Assembly: GCA_029556545.1 (NCBI GenBank)
Contig: JAKQEQ010000073.1
Span: 41,439-105,438, forward strand
Direction of reading: 5' to 3'
DNA: 64,000 nt
Origin: Candidatus Hydrogenedentota bacterium
GTDB taxonomy: Bacteria; Hydrogenedentota; Hydrogenedentia; Hydrogenedentales; JAGMZX01
In this document: piece by piece, positions 24,327 to 32,884 of the stretch
Layout of the letters: every line of letters begins with the position of its first letter
How positions within the stretch are numbered: the first letter of the stretch is position 1
Notes under the pieces: model-generated
The model's input: only the letters and a program-made list of their open reading frames with translations
Told to the model about the DNA's origin: nothing
Database searches by the model: none
Program-made: the position numbers and the translations under genes

Positions 24327-25361
24327 TCACGCCGCTCGCGCCCGTGCCCGCGATGACTTTTTGCCCTTCACCGCCCGCCGCGTGCAGGCACGCGCACCGC
24401 GCCACGGATGGTCACTCTTGGGCCGCGCCTGGTCCGCCGTCTTGCCCTGGTCCGTCTTGCGCTTCTTCGCCGTGCGCCGCGCCGCGCGATGCTTTACGGA
24501 TTCGGCGCGTGCCTGTCGTGCAAGGCGTTGCTCGATTCTCGCATCGGCATCGGCGGCATCGGCGGCGGGCGCGGCGGCGGTGTCGGGCGTGCGGTCGTCT
24601 TCTTCCTGCAAGAGGCATTCGCGCGGAATCGTGTCATCCGGGTCAAGACCGGTTTCCTCAAGAGCAAGCGGCGGCTCTTCGCGCAACACCTCGAAGCCGT
24701 GCGGGAAAATCTTTGTCCACTGTGGTTCCGGCGTGCGGTCACGGCTTGGCAGTTCTCTCGTGAGGAACGCACAAAACGTGCTCGGACCTATCGGAAAATG
24801 AAGCACAGGCTCTTCCGGCAATTCCGCGCCGTCTCGAAGCAATTGCAGCCGTGCGCGGGACATATGGCGCGCGGCCATTGTGAATAACGATTCTTGTTCA
24901 CGCACCGCGTCAAACAACGTGAACATCCTGCGCATGTTCGCAAACAACGCGCGTGCCTCTCTCGTGCCGCGTCTGACCGCCGCGCGGATTTCGTTCCATG
25001 AGGAATCGTAGACGGCACGAACGCGGCCTTCCTCATACCCGTTGATCTTTTTGCGCCAATACTCGCAAGCCTTTTCCGCTTGGAATGTTTCGTGCTCCAA
25101 GTCCTGCAAACGCTCTTCATCCACCGCGCGTTGTGCAGACGTGTACGCTTTTTCTCCGACAAGAGCGCTATGCTTCCGCGCATCGACAACCGCAACGTAG
25201 CGGTCGCGTTTTTGCTTCGCACCCTTCAGCCCATCGAGGGCGTTCGGCAATTGCTCATACTTCCATCGGCGGTACTCCCGCTCTTCCTGTGTCTCGCTTT
25301 CTGCCGCCGCCTCAAAAATCTTTCGAGTATGCTGCGGTCCTTTTCGCTCTTTCTTCAGCAT
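24327..25361 (-). CDS. Coiled-coil hypothetical protein of the element
   Basis: A 344-residue, highly charged, helical protein. The N-terminal ~150 residues are predicted coiled coil ('QRAVDEERLQDLEHETFQAE'). A middle part contains 'LHFPIGPSTFCAFLTRELPS'. The C-terminal ~90 residues are Ala/Lys/Arg-rich and disordered-looking, suitable for nucleic-acid binding. Of two nearby ATGs, 25361 is chosen because AAGG lies nine bases upstream of it. I do not recognise the family. It is the largest cargo gene of the tRNA-Arg element and sits in a leftward operon with three smaller genes. Confidence 0.65.
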   Translation of the reverse strand: MLKKERKGPQHTRKIFEAAAESETQEEREYRRWKYEQLPNALDGLKGAKQKRDRYVAVVDARKHSALVGEKAYTSAQRAVDEERLQDLEHETFQAEKACEYWRKKINGYEEGRVRAVYDSSWNEIRAAVRRGTREARALFANMRRMFTLFDAVREQESLFTMAARHMSRARLQLLRDGAELPEEPVLHFPIGPSTFCAFLTRELPSRDRTPEPQWTKIFPHGFEVLREEPPLALEETGLDPDDTIPRECLLQEEDDRTPDTAAAPAADAADADARIEQRLARQARAESVKHRAARRTAKKRKTDQGKTADQARPKSDHPWRGARACTRRAVKGKKSSRARARAA

Positions 25362-25472
25362 GTCTGGCATCCTTTTTGTTCGGTCCCTATTCGCCTTACG
25401 AATCCATTACTTCTTTCGCGGTCTCCGCCGCGCATATCAATCAATGTTCGCGCACTCGCGGGCGTTTTTCGG

Positions 25473-26105
25473 CTACCTTGTTTCCGTAACGTTCTCTGAC
25501 AGCGTTTTTTGTCTTGCCAGCATGAGACTACGCAGACCTTTTATGCCCAACAATCTGGCTCTCTGGGTCGGTGGTAATTGCAATTCCTTTTCAGTCAGAT
25601 ATCGGCGTTCGGTGCTTGCCCAGTCGTTGAAAAATTTCCGCCACCTTTCCTCACACTGTCGGTGCTCGTTTTGATTCACGACGTGCGTTATTTGTCGCGG
25701 TAGAACAACACCCGCTTCGGTTTGCAGATTCTCTTGTGCGTATTCCGAAAAGTCCGCCAACGTTTGGTGCGCTTCCGCAATCATTTTCATCAGTCGCGCG
25801 TACTCGACAGTCGATACGGTTATCGTTCCATCGACATTCCGTTTTCCATCGACCTTCAATCGCAACTTGTTGCATTGCGCTAACAGTTCTTTGGTCAGTT
25901 TCGATTGTGTCTCGATGAACGTTTCCCCGCGCCGTTGCTCCGCTATCTCGGTAAGGTTTTTGATCGCCGGAAACCCCCTTGCGCCCAACGTGATAAATTT
26001 CGCCGCCGTCGTTTCCGAGATACCGCATCGCCGCGCCGTTTCCGCGATGCTTCTGCACTCGAAAAACGTGTCACGTAATTCGGTCCATTTTTGCCGCGTG
26101 ATCAT
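25473..26105 (-). CDS. HTH-containing hypothetical protein of the element
   Basis: A 210-residue protein. The N-terminus has a probable helix-turn-helix ('SIAETARRCGISETTAAKFI', about residues 19-38), similar in style to small terminase subunits or transposase/phage DNA-binding proteins. A helical region follows with no recognised motif. Its ATG directly abuts the TAG of the 76-residue gene upstream (TAG at 26108-26106, ATG at 26105), so the two are translationally coupled. A role in DNA recognition for the element is inference from the HTH alone. Confidence 0.65.
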   Translation of the reverse strand: MITRQKWTELRDTFFECRSIAETARRCGISETTAAKFITLGARGFPAIKNLTEIAEQRRGETFIETQSKLTKELLAQCNKLRLKVDGKRNVDGTITVSTVEYARLMKMIAEAHQTLADFSEYAQENLQTEAGVVLPRQITHVVNQNEHRQCEERWRKFFNDWASTERRYLTEKELQLPPTQRARLLGIKGLRSLMLARQKTLSENVTETR

Positions 26106-26336
26106 CTACCACACCCGCAACTTGATCTTGCGCACACCCGTTCCCCGTGGGTTCGGCGTCGGTTTCGCTTTGCCCGGTCTTACAAAACGTTCAAGCGCAT
26201 CCATCGTGCGCCGATACGATTCGATTTCGCTTTCCATGTCGTCATTGCCGCGCAATTCGTTCACGTTCAACGCGCCAGACGGCGATTGTCGTTCGCGTAA
26301 CGTCTGCCACGCTTGCTCTGAACGCATCACGCTCAT
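26106..26336 (-). CDS. Small hypothetical protein of the element (76 aa)
   Basis: A 76-residue protein with an acidic helical middle ('GNDDMESEIESYRRTMDALERF') and a basic C-terminus ('GVRKIKLRVW'). It overlaps the upstream 110-residue gene by four bases and abuts the HTH gene, so it is embedded in a compact operon, which supports its reality. No family is recognised. Confidence 0.6.
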   Translation of the reverse strand: MSVMRSEQAWQTLRERQSPSGALNVNELRGNDDMESEIESYRRTMDALERFVRPGKAKPTPNPRGTGVRKIKLRVW

Positions 26337-26665
26337 TCAACACTTCCGATTCTGACAAGCGAATCCGCGTCGTCGGGGTGCTGCACGAAAAGCGGTTGTC
26401 CCTGCAATCGCGCCAACTTGTCTCCCGGAATGTGAAAGCGCAATTCGCCGTGTACGTCGTCGTCGGATTCCGCCTTGCGGTCGTGCATGACCGCATCGCC
26501 GGTCAGTCTTTTCAAGACCGCTTCTCGCAATCGCTCTACGCGCCCCGGCTCGCCTTCCGCCCGCACGGTCGATTGATCCATGCGGCGCAGTCGATTGACG
26601 AAATCGCGCACGCCCTGGCGGATTTCCAAGTCTTCCGCCAACGTTTTCAATTTTGCTGCATCCAT
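26333..26665 (-). CDS. Small hypothetical protein of the element (110 aa)
   Basis: A 110-residue protein starting 'MDAAKLKTLAEDLEIRQGVR', mostly helical, with a C-terminal 'LRFHIPGDKLARLQGQPLFV'. ATG 26665 is preceded by AAAGGA at about ten bases. A longer upstream frame exists but crosses strong inverted repeats and has no coding character. It is the first gene of the four-gene leftward operon. No family is recognised. Confidence 0.6.
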   Translation of the reverse strand: MDAAKLKTLAEDLEIRQGVRDFVNRLRRMDQSTVRAEGEPGRVERLREAVLKRLTGDAVMHDRKAESDDDVHGELRFHIPGDKLARLQGQPLFVQHPDDADSLVRIGSVE

Positions 26666-26695
26666 AGTAAACCATCCTTTCTTGTTCCGCCCTGT

Positions 26696-27037
26696 GGGGC
26701 GCGGCCTAGCGTGAAAGCAAGGAGTTTTTCTCTCTCGCCGGGCCGCGCCCCGTTGCGCTGTATGAAGCAGAGTCGAAACCGTTGCTCTGGTATAGCCTTT
26801 GGGACCGCCGCGCGTCTGTTGACGTGCATAGCGGGCATGTCCGCGCGGCGGTCCGGTGACAACATGGGTTGAACGAAATCGCTCAACGCATGGCAATGAG
26901 GCGGTTCAACTTTCCCGACACCAAACAAAAACACACCAACGCCCGGCGCTCGCTTTGCGCCGCACTCTGGTGTGTCATCTTCATCCGAAGCGCGTTGTTT
27001 ACTTCGCGGGTGTGGCCTTGGTCCCGCCGCGCTTCGG
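26696..27037. repeat. String of long perfect inverted repeats (structured region, possible RNA)
   Basis: Five inverted repeats in series. (A) GGGGCGCGGCC 26696-26706 with 26741-26751. (B) GGACCGCCGCGCG 26802-26814 with 26842-26854, plus inner stem GACGTGC/GCATGTC 26821-26827/26835-26841. (E) GTTGAAC 26868-26874 with 26904-26910. (C) ACACACCA 26931-26938 with 26968-26975, plus inner GGCGC/GCGCC. (D) CCGAAGCGCG 26985-26994 with 27028-27037, plus inner GCGGG/CCCGC 27006-27010/27023-27027. Inner stems separated by bulges look like folded RNA. No protein is supported here. Confidence 0.7.
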
Positions 27038-27835
27038 TGGCCTTGAACCTAATCTATAACGAACACACGAGCAAATGTCAAGACTTTTTTTTGCCCCTGG
27101 AAATTTAGGGTTCGCACGTTGCCCTGGTCGCGCCCTGGTCAACGCTATTCGACAACGTGAACGATTCGTTCACCTGCTACTTCACGATGCCGCCGATGAA
27201 CGCTTCACAGCACCTCGATAAACCGCTCTAGAATCGCCGCTGTCGCGCGTGGACGGATAAATCCATATCGAAGTGCTCCCAAATCAATCTGGGACATCCT
27301 GGGCGATTGTGGCGCGTGTGTTGCATCGCGAATCGAAACCATCGAAAAAAATCGGCGTGTTACTTGCGTTTGGAAAAACACCTTTACAAGAAATAACCTT
27401 TTTTCTTTACCAAGGTCGCGACGAAAAAATCACAAAAAGCATATCGCAAAAGCGATAAGCGGCAGAATGAAGATTTCATCAAACCCCCTTTTTCCTCTTG
27501 AAAAAACTTCATAGCGAAAAGGACTACCGCGAGCCTGAAAAACGAGGTTAGAAAGGTTTTCCGAAAAAGACGTTGTCAGCCCTTTATCACCACCAAACAA
27601 GAGTTAGCAGGAGTGTGCTTACTTGCTCGTACACGAGCACAACACAGGGGAGGTTAGATTCTTCTTTGGGAGACTGAATCGGCCCGAAAACAAAAGGGAT
27701 CATTGATTGAAGGCTATCGGCAATTTCACGAAGCGGCAATGTCTTGTAGCGTTTCGATAAATGAAAACAAGTCCATAGAATCAATGTCCGTATGTCGCGC
27801 CATTTTCGTATCGGGGGATATGCCCGAACCCACGG
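27038..27835. other. Gene-free, AT-richer right part of the mobile element
   Basis: No gene is supported. Visible structures: GCCCTGGTC twice in tandem (27121-27129, 27132-27140), the palindrome GTGAACGATTCGTTCAC (27157-27173), several poly-A/T tracts (27340-27500) and a TGCTCGT-AC-ACGAGCA hairpin (27624-27639). A short minus-strand open frame at 27587-27784 shows no family resemblance. This may hold the right attachment site. Confidence 0.5.
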
Positions 27836-30800
27836 TCATTGTGGGCGGGTGGGGGCGGTGGCGGCCGGTTCTTCTAGTGCGAGCGTAATGCCTTGTGCCG
27901 AGGCGTCGAGGGGTATGCCGTTCCGACTGGTCGCGAGAAAGCCGGGCACTTCGATGTGGATGCGTGCGGCGGGCTCGGCAACGTCTCGGAACTCCCAGGG
28001 GAGGGTCGCCACAAGGGCGGGTTGCCGCGCGGCCCACGTGGGCTTGCGGTTGGTCAAAATCAGCGCGCCGTTGTCGAGGACGCGCGTCTCCCAGAGCGTT
28101 GGTTCGCTGCGGCTGCCGTCGTCGGCAGGTGTTACGCGCCACCGAAAGCCGGCGGCGGGCTCCGGTCGCAGGAGAGCGATCACCTGACGGACCAGGACAG
28201 CGTCCGGAGACTCGAGCGTGACGGCGACCACGCCATCGTATAGACCGTCGACATGCCGGGGGCTTGCCTCTTGCGTCAGCACGAGGCGGACGCGGCTCTC
28301 AGGTTCGTAACGGAAGCCCTCGGAGAATATCGCCTCGACGGGGGCGCGGTCGGGAACCGCACCGGGACCCGTGACGCGCACGTCCACCACGCCGCCCTGC
28401 GGGTTCGCGGCGGGCGGCGCTACGGTGAGGATGGTCGTCGCGGAGGGCACGTGGGCGACAGGGGCCTGCCGGTCCCCGAACCAGACGGTTGCGTTCGGCG
28501 TGAAATTTCTTCCCGAGAGCACGACCGTGGCGCCGCCTTCGGCGGGACCGGCGGCGGGGCCTCGAATACCTTCAACCGCGAGAATCCGCGGTGCGCCGAT
28601 GACGGGACAGGGCGAGGGATCGGCCCCATCGTAAATGCCATCGCCGTCCGAATCGCGGTTGCGCGGGTCCGTCTCGCCGTCATCGACGATGGCGTTCCGG
28701 TTCAAGTCTTCGAGCCCGTCCGGGATACTGTCTCGGTCCGTGTCCGCTTGCAGGTAATTTGTCTCGCCGGGGTCCCATGCGCCGTTATTGTTGGCGTCCT
28801 CAACGTAATCCGGAATGCCGTCACCGTCCATGTCGCTGATTTCGACGCCGGCGAGGCGGAGCCACTGAAAGAGGTCCTCGGCAAAGAGGCGGTTCTCGCC
28901 GCGATCAAGCGCGGCGTCGCTGATCGGGGACGCAGATGCGAGCAGGGCGATCCGGCCATAGCCGTGACGATGGGCCGCGAGATAGACGCGGTCAGGGTCT
29001 TGCGGGTCTCGGATGATTGCCTGGGCGGCGGAAACCGAGAGCGCGCAGCCTGCCTCGACGGCGAAGTCCCGCCAATGGCGTCCGAGATACAGGTCTGCCG
29101 CCAAGCCGCCAAAGTTCTCCGACGCGACCATCATCGCTCGGGACTGATCCACGCGGATGGCGGTGTCGATACGCACGCCGATGGGATCGAGCCAGCGCGT
29201 CAAGGAGCGGGTATCGCGGTCCTCGATGTGGGCGCCCAGGAAGAGGAGCGCGCCCCCATCGGCAACGTAATCGAGGAGCCCCTGCCGCGTTACCGCACCC
29301 TGCGCGGCGGCGCGGGCGTCAAGGATCACCAGTTGAAAGTCATTGAGCGGTTCTTCAATGGGACCTTGGTGTAACGTGTGCGAGTAATAGAACGGCGGTC
29401 CCGCCAACAGCCCGGCCAACACCGCCATTCCGTTTCGTTTTGCTTCATTTGAGCGAAACGCGCCTCCATCGCGCTGACCGGGTCTGTCTCGGCCGTGGGC
29501 ATTCGCGTCTTCGGAAAGCCACAGTACGCGCTGTGGGCCCGGCGGCTCGGGCAGCACGCGCACCAGTACCTCCGCCGGGCTGTCCGCCGCCTCGACACCG
29601 CTGTGGGCGCCGGTCATGTGTACGCGGACGCGGCCCTCGAGAGCGGCGCCGCGCACGCCCGCCAATGGACTTACGGCGAGATAGACTTGGCTCGGGACGC
29701 GCCCCGATCGCGGTGTGATCACAAGCCAGTCCTTCGCCGCGTCGTCGGGCTCGACACGCCACAGGATGTTTTCCAACCCCCGGTCCGCGAAGTCCAACGC
29801 GCGGATTTCGTACCCGACCGCCTTGCCTCGAAACGTGATCTCGGCGGGGATTTCGAGGCGCGGCGACGGCGTGTGCGGCTCGGGATCGCTCCCGTCGGGG
29901 ATGCCGTCACCGTCTGAGTCCGGGTTGGTGTCCAAGGTGCCGGCTTCGCGTTCGGCGGCGGGCGAAAGGCCGTCGGCGTCAATATCCACCGCCGGGAGAC
30001 GCCCCCGGGGCACGGCGGCGAAGTCGACGACGTGACCGCTCTGTAATTGGATGCTCGCGACAGGTTGGGCGGTGGCGGGGTCGATACGAGACACGCGGCC
30101 CGCACTCCCGGCGAAGAGGCCTTCCTGGAACCAGCCCAACGCCTGAACAGCGGGCGGGTAGCGCCCCTCCGCGCCGTCGTGGTCGCCGTTGCGCCAGATT
30201 TCGAGGCGATCGCCGAGGGCCACGGCGAGTGCGTCTTCAAACGGGCAGGCCGCCAGGACCACGGTTTGCCCCGTGTTGTCGAGGGGATACTCGGCGTCCT
30301 TGTGCAGATAGAGTTGCTTATCCACGCGGAGGCGGGTCACGTACACAAACGCCGCGCCGGGCACGCGCGTGGTTACCCAGAAGACACCGCCATAGCCTGG
30401 AGCCACCACGCGGTCCGACGGGTCGCCCGCGCCTCGAATCGGGACCGGCGCGAGCGTCGCGGTCATCCCGTCGCGCAAGTCCACGAGGAACGCCGCGGAA
30501 ACGGGTTCGCCCGCCGGACTATCCATAGCGTAGCCTGAGGCAACGACTAGGGCGCAGCCGCGAACGGGATCGACGCCGAGCCCGACGGCGGCAAAGCCCG
30601 GCCTTTCGAGTTCGTTGCTCAGCGTCAGGACCGATGGGGGAGGGGCGCCCGCCGAGAGGTCGCCAATGACCAGTTCAATGCCAGTGTCCGAGGTCGTTCT
30701 GCACACCACCAGCGCCCGCCCGCCGCCCGCGAGCGCCGCGGCGACGGGGCGTCCCGGCAGAGTCCACGAGGTCGGGCCGGGCCGCGGCGGCGTGCCGTCG

Positions 30801-31297
30801 CGCGAATAGATGCGTGTCGCGAGACGCCCTTGTCCAGTTCCCTCCGCGCTAATTGGCGCACCAAGGACGACGGCAATCGTATCCCCTGTATCCGTGGTTT
30901 GATGCGCGCACGCTATCCATTCGCGCCAGCCCGACTCTGGAGTCCGTCGTAGTTCGGGCAACTCGGTGAAGGGCGCAACTTGGAACGCGGAATGCCAACT
31001 GCGATCGTGCGGCGAGCCGCCCGCACCCGCGTCGCGGCTGGGGCCGGTGGTGAGCAGAGCCGGGCCATCGTTGGAAACCAGCAGCGGCCCGAGCGGCATC
31101 GCGCCGGGCAAAGGCCGTGTGCCCGGGAGGGGGCCGCCCCAATCAAAGTCGATGCTGTGCACGTATACGCGCGCGGCCTCGCGGGTAGCGGACAGCGTAT
31201 TAGTCACGACCACGAGCCGCTGGGCGTGCGCCGCGGAACAGCAGCAAAGAAGCGCCGGCAGCGCGGCGCGCGCGGCTAAGGACGCCATCCGGCCCAT
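27836..31297 (-). CDS. Large secreted protein with TSP3-like calcium loops and an IPT/TIG domain
   Basis: An 1153-residue exported protein with signal peptide 'LAARAALPALLCCCSAAHAQ'. The first ~430 residues look like a repetitive beta structure. Calcium-binding TSP3-like loops follow at about 435-475 ('DIDADGLSPAAERE', 'NPDSDGDGIPDGSDPEP') and 820-890 ('MDGDGIPDYVEDANNNGAWD'). A segment near 480-560 resembles bacterial Ig-like/BACON folds. Around 600-800 is a ThuA/GATase-like stretch ('FQLVILDARAAAQG', 'YVADGGALLFLGAHIED'). About residues 900-990 form an IPT/TIG domain ('GGATVVLSGRNFTPNATVWF'). The role is unknown, probably cell-surface. It is the first chromosomal gene right of the element. 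Confidence 0.75.
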   Translation of the reverse strand: MGRMASLAARAALPALLCCCSAAHAQRLVVVTNTLSATREAARVYVHSIDFDWGGPLPGTRPLPGAMPLGPLLVSNDGPALLTTGPSRDAGAGGSPHDRSWHSAFQVAPFTELPELRRTPESGWREWIACAHQTTDTGDTIAVVLGAPISAEGTGQGRLATRIYSRDGTPPRPGPTSWTLPGRPVAAALAGGGRALVVCRTTSDTGIELVIGDLSAGAPPPSVLTLSNELERPGFAAVGLGVDPVRGCALVVASGYAMDSPAGEPVSAAFLVDLRDGMTATLAPVPIRGAGDPSDRVVAPGYGGVFWVTTRVPGAAFVYVTRLRVDKQLYLHKDAEYPLDNTGQTVVLAACPFEDALAVALGDRLEIWRNGDHDGAEGRYPPAVQALGWFQEGLFAGSAGRVSRIDPATAQPVASIQLQSGHVVDFAAVPRGRLPAVDIDADGLSPAAEREAGTLDTNPDSDGDGIPDGSDPEPHTPSPRLEIPAEITFRGKAVGYEIRALDFADRGLENILWRVEPDDAAKDWLVITPRSGRVPSQVYLAVSPLAGVRGAALEGRVRVHMTGAHSGVEAADSPAEVLVRVLPEPPGPQRVLWLSEDANAHGRDRPGQRDGGAFRSNEAKRNGMAVLAGLLAGPPFYYSHTLHQGPIEEPLNDFQLVILDARAAAQGAVTRQGLLDYVADGGALLFLGAHIEDRDTRSLTRWLDPIGVRIDTAIRVDQSRAMMVASENFGGLAADLYLGRHWRDFAVEAGCALSVSAAQAIIRDPQDPDRVYLAAHRHGYGRIALLASASPISDAALDRGENRLFAEDLFQWLRLAGVEISDMDGDGIPDYVEDANNNGAWDPGETNYLQADTDRDSIPDGLEDLNRNAIVDDGETDPRNRDSDGDGIYDGADPSPCPVIGAPRILAVEGIRGPAAGPAEGGATVVLSGRNFTPNATVWFGDRQAPVAHVPSATTILTVAPPAANPQGGVVDVRVTGPGAVPDRAPVEAIFSEGFRYEPESRVRLVLTQEASPRHVDGLYDGVVAVTLESPDAVLVRQVIALLRPEPAAGFRWRVTPADDGSRSEPTLWETRVLDNGALILTNRKPTWAARQPALVATLPWEFRDVAEPAARIHIEVPGFLATSRNGIPLDASAQGITLALEEPAATAPTRPQ

Positions 31298-31358
31298 TCT
31301 GTGCCTCCGTCCGGTTTGTTCCCAACGGACCGCCCGTGCACGCGCGGCGGTCTTCGTA

Positions 31359-31814
31359 TCAATTCATAATGCGCCACCGGCCTTCGATCCGGCGCAATAC
31401 AAGATACCTTGGAAACCCTTCGCGCCAGAAGGTTGCAGTCGCATCCTCAGGCGCGAAGCGCGGTTTCATGCGCCGCGTTTCCTTCAGCACGCGCAGTAGT
31501 TCGTCGCCCTCCGCGCCGGCGATTCGCGCTGCTATGTCATCAAGGGTCCCTTCGGCGCGTGCGTCATCGACCAACTTCGGATCGCCATAGGTCTCCAGAA
31601 ATTGTCCATGCTCTCTTCCTTCGATCATGGCGATCATCGCGTCGATAGCCTCGCGCAACTCCTGTTCGTGTTTGGGGGCGACCGTCAGTCCGTCTCCCGT
31701 CGCCACCGGGGTGGTCTGCTGGTCCGGATTGGGAATGCCGCATCCCAAGTTAACGAGTACGCAGAAGAGTATTCCCGCAGACGAGATGGAAGAAAGACAC
31801 ACAGACCTCCTCAT
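31359..31814 (-). CDS. Putative lipoprotein
   Basis: A 151-residue protein with a type II signal peptide ending in lipobox-like 'LVNLGCG', so it is probably lipid-anchored. The mature part is helical ('LREAIDAMIAMIEGREHGQF') and ends in a beta-like 'YLVLRRIEGRWRIMN', similar to small lipoproteins with an NTF2-like tail. No family is named. It overlaps the inositol dehydrogenase gene by four bases and is probably co-transcribed with it. Confidence 0.65.
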   Translation of the reverse strand: MRRSVCLSSISSAGILFCVLVNLGCGIPNPDQQTTPVATGDGLTVAPKHEQELREAIDAMIAMIEGREHGQFLETYGDPKLVDDARAEGTLDDIAARIAGAEGDELLRVLKETRRMKPRFAPEDATATFWREGFPRYLVLRRIEGRWRIMN

Positions 31815-32842
31815 TGCGATAGTACCTCAACCAATCGCACCGGACGATGTTCGTCGTAGGACTTCCGGGCGGCGATGCCCATCACGACGGGGGCGAGGCC
31901 GTCGTGGCCGGTGACCGGAGTGGGGGTGTTGTCGAGGACGGCGTCAATGAAGGCGCGCATCTCGGCGAGGAAACTCTCGGTATAGCGGTCCATGAAGAAA
32001 TTGAGAGGGAGATCGCGCCGGACGGACCCCGCGTCGCTGATGAGCGCCGTGTTTGGGTAGTTGTTGTCGATACGGACGCCGCCCGCACTGCCGAAGACCT
32101 CGACACGCTGGTCGTAGCCATAGACGGCACGACGGCTGTTGTCTATCGTACCGATGACACCGTTGGCGAATTCGAGCACGACGACCGCCGTGTCGAGGTC
32201 GCCGGCCGCGCCGATGGCCGGGTCCACAAGCACGCCCGCCGCCGTATACACCTCCTCGACCTCGGCCCCGATGAGAAACCGGGCCATATCGAAGTCGTGG
32301 ATGGTCATATCGAGGAACAGGCCGCCGGAGACCTTGATGTATGAAATTGGCGGCGGCGCCGGGTCCCGGCTGATGATGTGGAGCAAGTGTGGCTGGCCTA
32401 TTTCGCCGTCAAGGATGGCACGGCGGACGCGCGCGAAGTTCGCGTCAAAGCGGCGATTGAAGCCGATCTGGAGTTTGACCCCCGCGCGTTCGACGGCATC
32501 GAGGGCGCGGCGTATCTTCGCAAGGTCGTGATCGATAGGCTTCTCGCAGAATATGTGTTTGCCCGCCTGCGCGGTTTCCGTGACGATGCGCGCGTGGGTG
32601 TCCGTCGAGGAACACACGACCACGGCGTCCACGCCGGGATCATCGAGGACGGCGCGGTGGTCCGCCACCGCGCGCGGTACGCCGTTCTCTTGCGCGCAGG
32701 CGCGCGCGGCCTCTTCCGAAACGTCGGCAATGACGGCGAGCCGCGCACGCGGCACGTGGCGCGCGAGATGCGCCGCGTGCACCTTGCCGATGCGCCCGGC
32801 GCCGATGATGCCGATATTCAAGTGCGCGGCGGATGTTGCCAT
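31811..32842 (-). CDS. iolG: Inositol 2-dehydrogenase-like Gfo/Idh/MocA oxidoreductase
   Basis: A 343-residue NAD(P)-dependent dehydrogenase. The N-terminal Rossmann fold has 'IGIIGAGRIGKVHAAHLA'. The catalytic 'EKPID' is present, and 'GGLFLDMTIHDFDMARFL' is the signature of the IolG (myo-inositol 2-dehydrogenase) branch, with the active-site Asp/His pair. It oxidises inositol or a related polyol using NAD. The neighbouring upstream gene is a sodium:solute symporter, so the two may take up and oxidise a polyol. Specificity for myo-inositol is inference from the motif. Confidence 0.85.
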   Translation of the reverse strand: MATSAAHLNIGIIGAGRIGKVHAAHLARHVPRARLAVIADVSEEAARACAQENGVPRAVADHRAVLDDPGVDAVVVCSSTDTHARIVTETAQAGKHIFCEKPIDHDLAKIRRALDAVERAGVKLQIGFNRRFDANFARVRRAILDGEIGQPHLLHIISRDPAPPPISYIKVSGGLFLDMTIHDFDMARFLIGAEVEEVYTAAGVLVDPAIGAAGDLDTAVVVLEFANGVIGTIDNSRRAVYGYDQRVEVFGSAGGVRIDNNYPNTALISDAGSVRRDLPLNFFMDRYTESFLAEMRAFIDAVLDNTPTPVTGHDGLAPVVMGIAARKSYDEHRPVRLVEVLSQ

Positions 32843-32884
32843 GTCTTCAACTCCTTCAACGATTCGGTGTGACTGCCTGACGCG

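Larger units (their letters stand above)
22125..27680. mobile_element. Small integrated element at tRNA-Arg with serine recombinase
   Basis: The left end lies in the 3' part of the tRNA gene, where the recombinase gene ends. Five leftward protein genes follow (recombinase and four of unknown function), then about 1.1 kb of gene-free DNA with many inverted repeats and AT-rich tracts. The right boundary is uncertain: it should fall before the end of the chromosomal gene at 27836. A weak echo of the tRNA 3' end at 27652-27675 is used as a provisional limit. No capsid, conjugation or antibiotic-resistance gene is seen, so it may be a satellite or decayed integrative element. Confidence 0.5.

Noticed and set aside
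27587-27784. 65-codon minus-strand frame near the right end of the element
   Set aside because: No ribosome site or family; it coincides with the possible attachment region.
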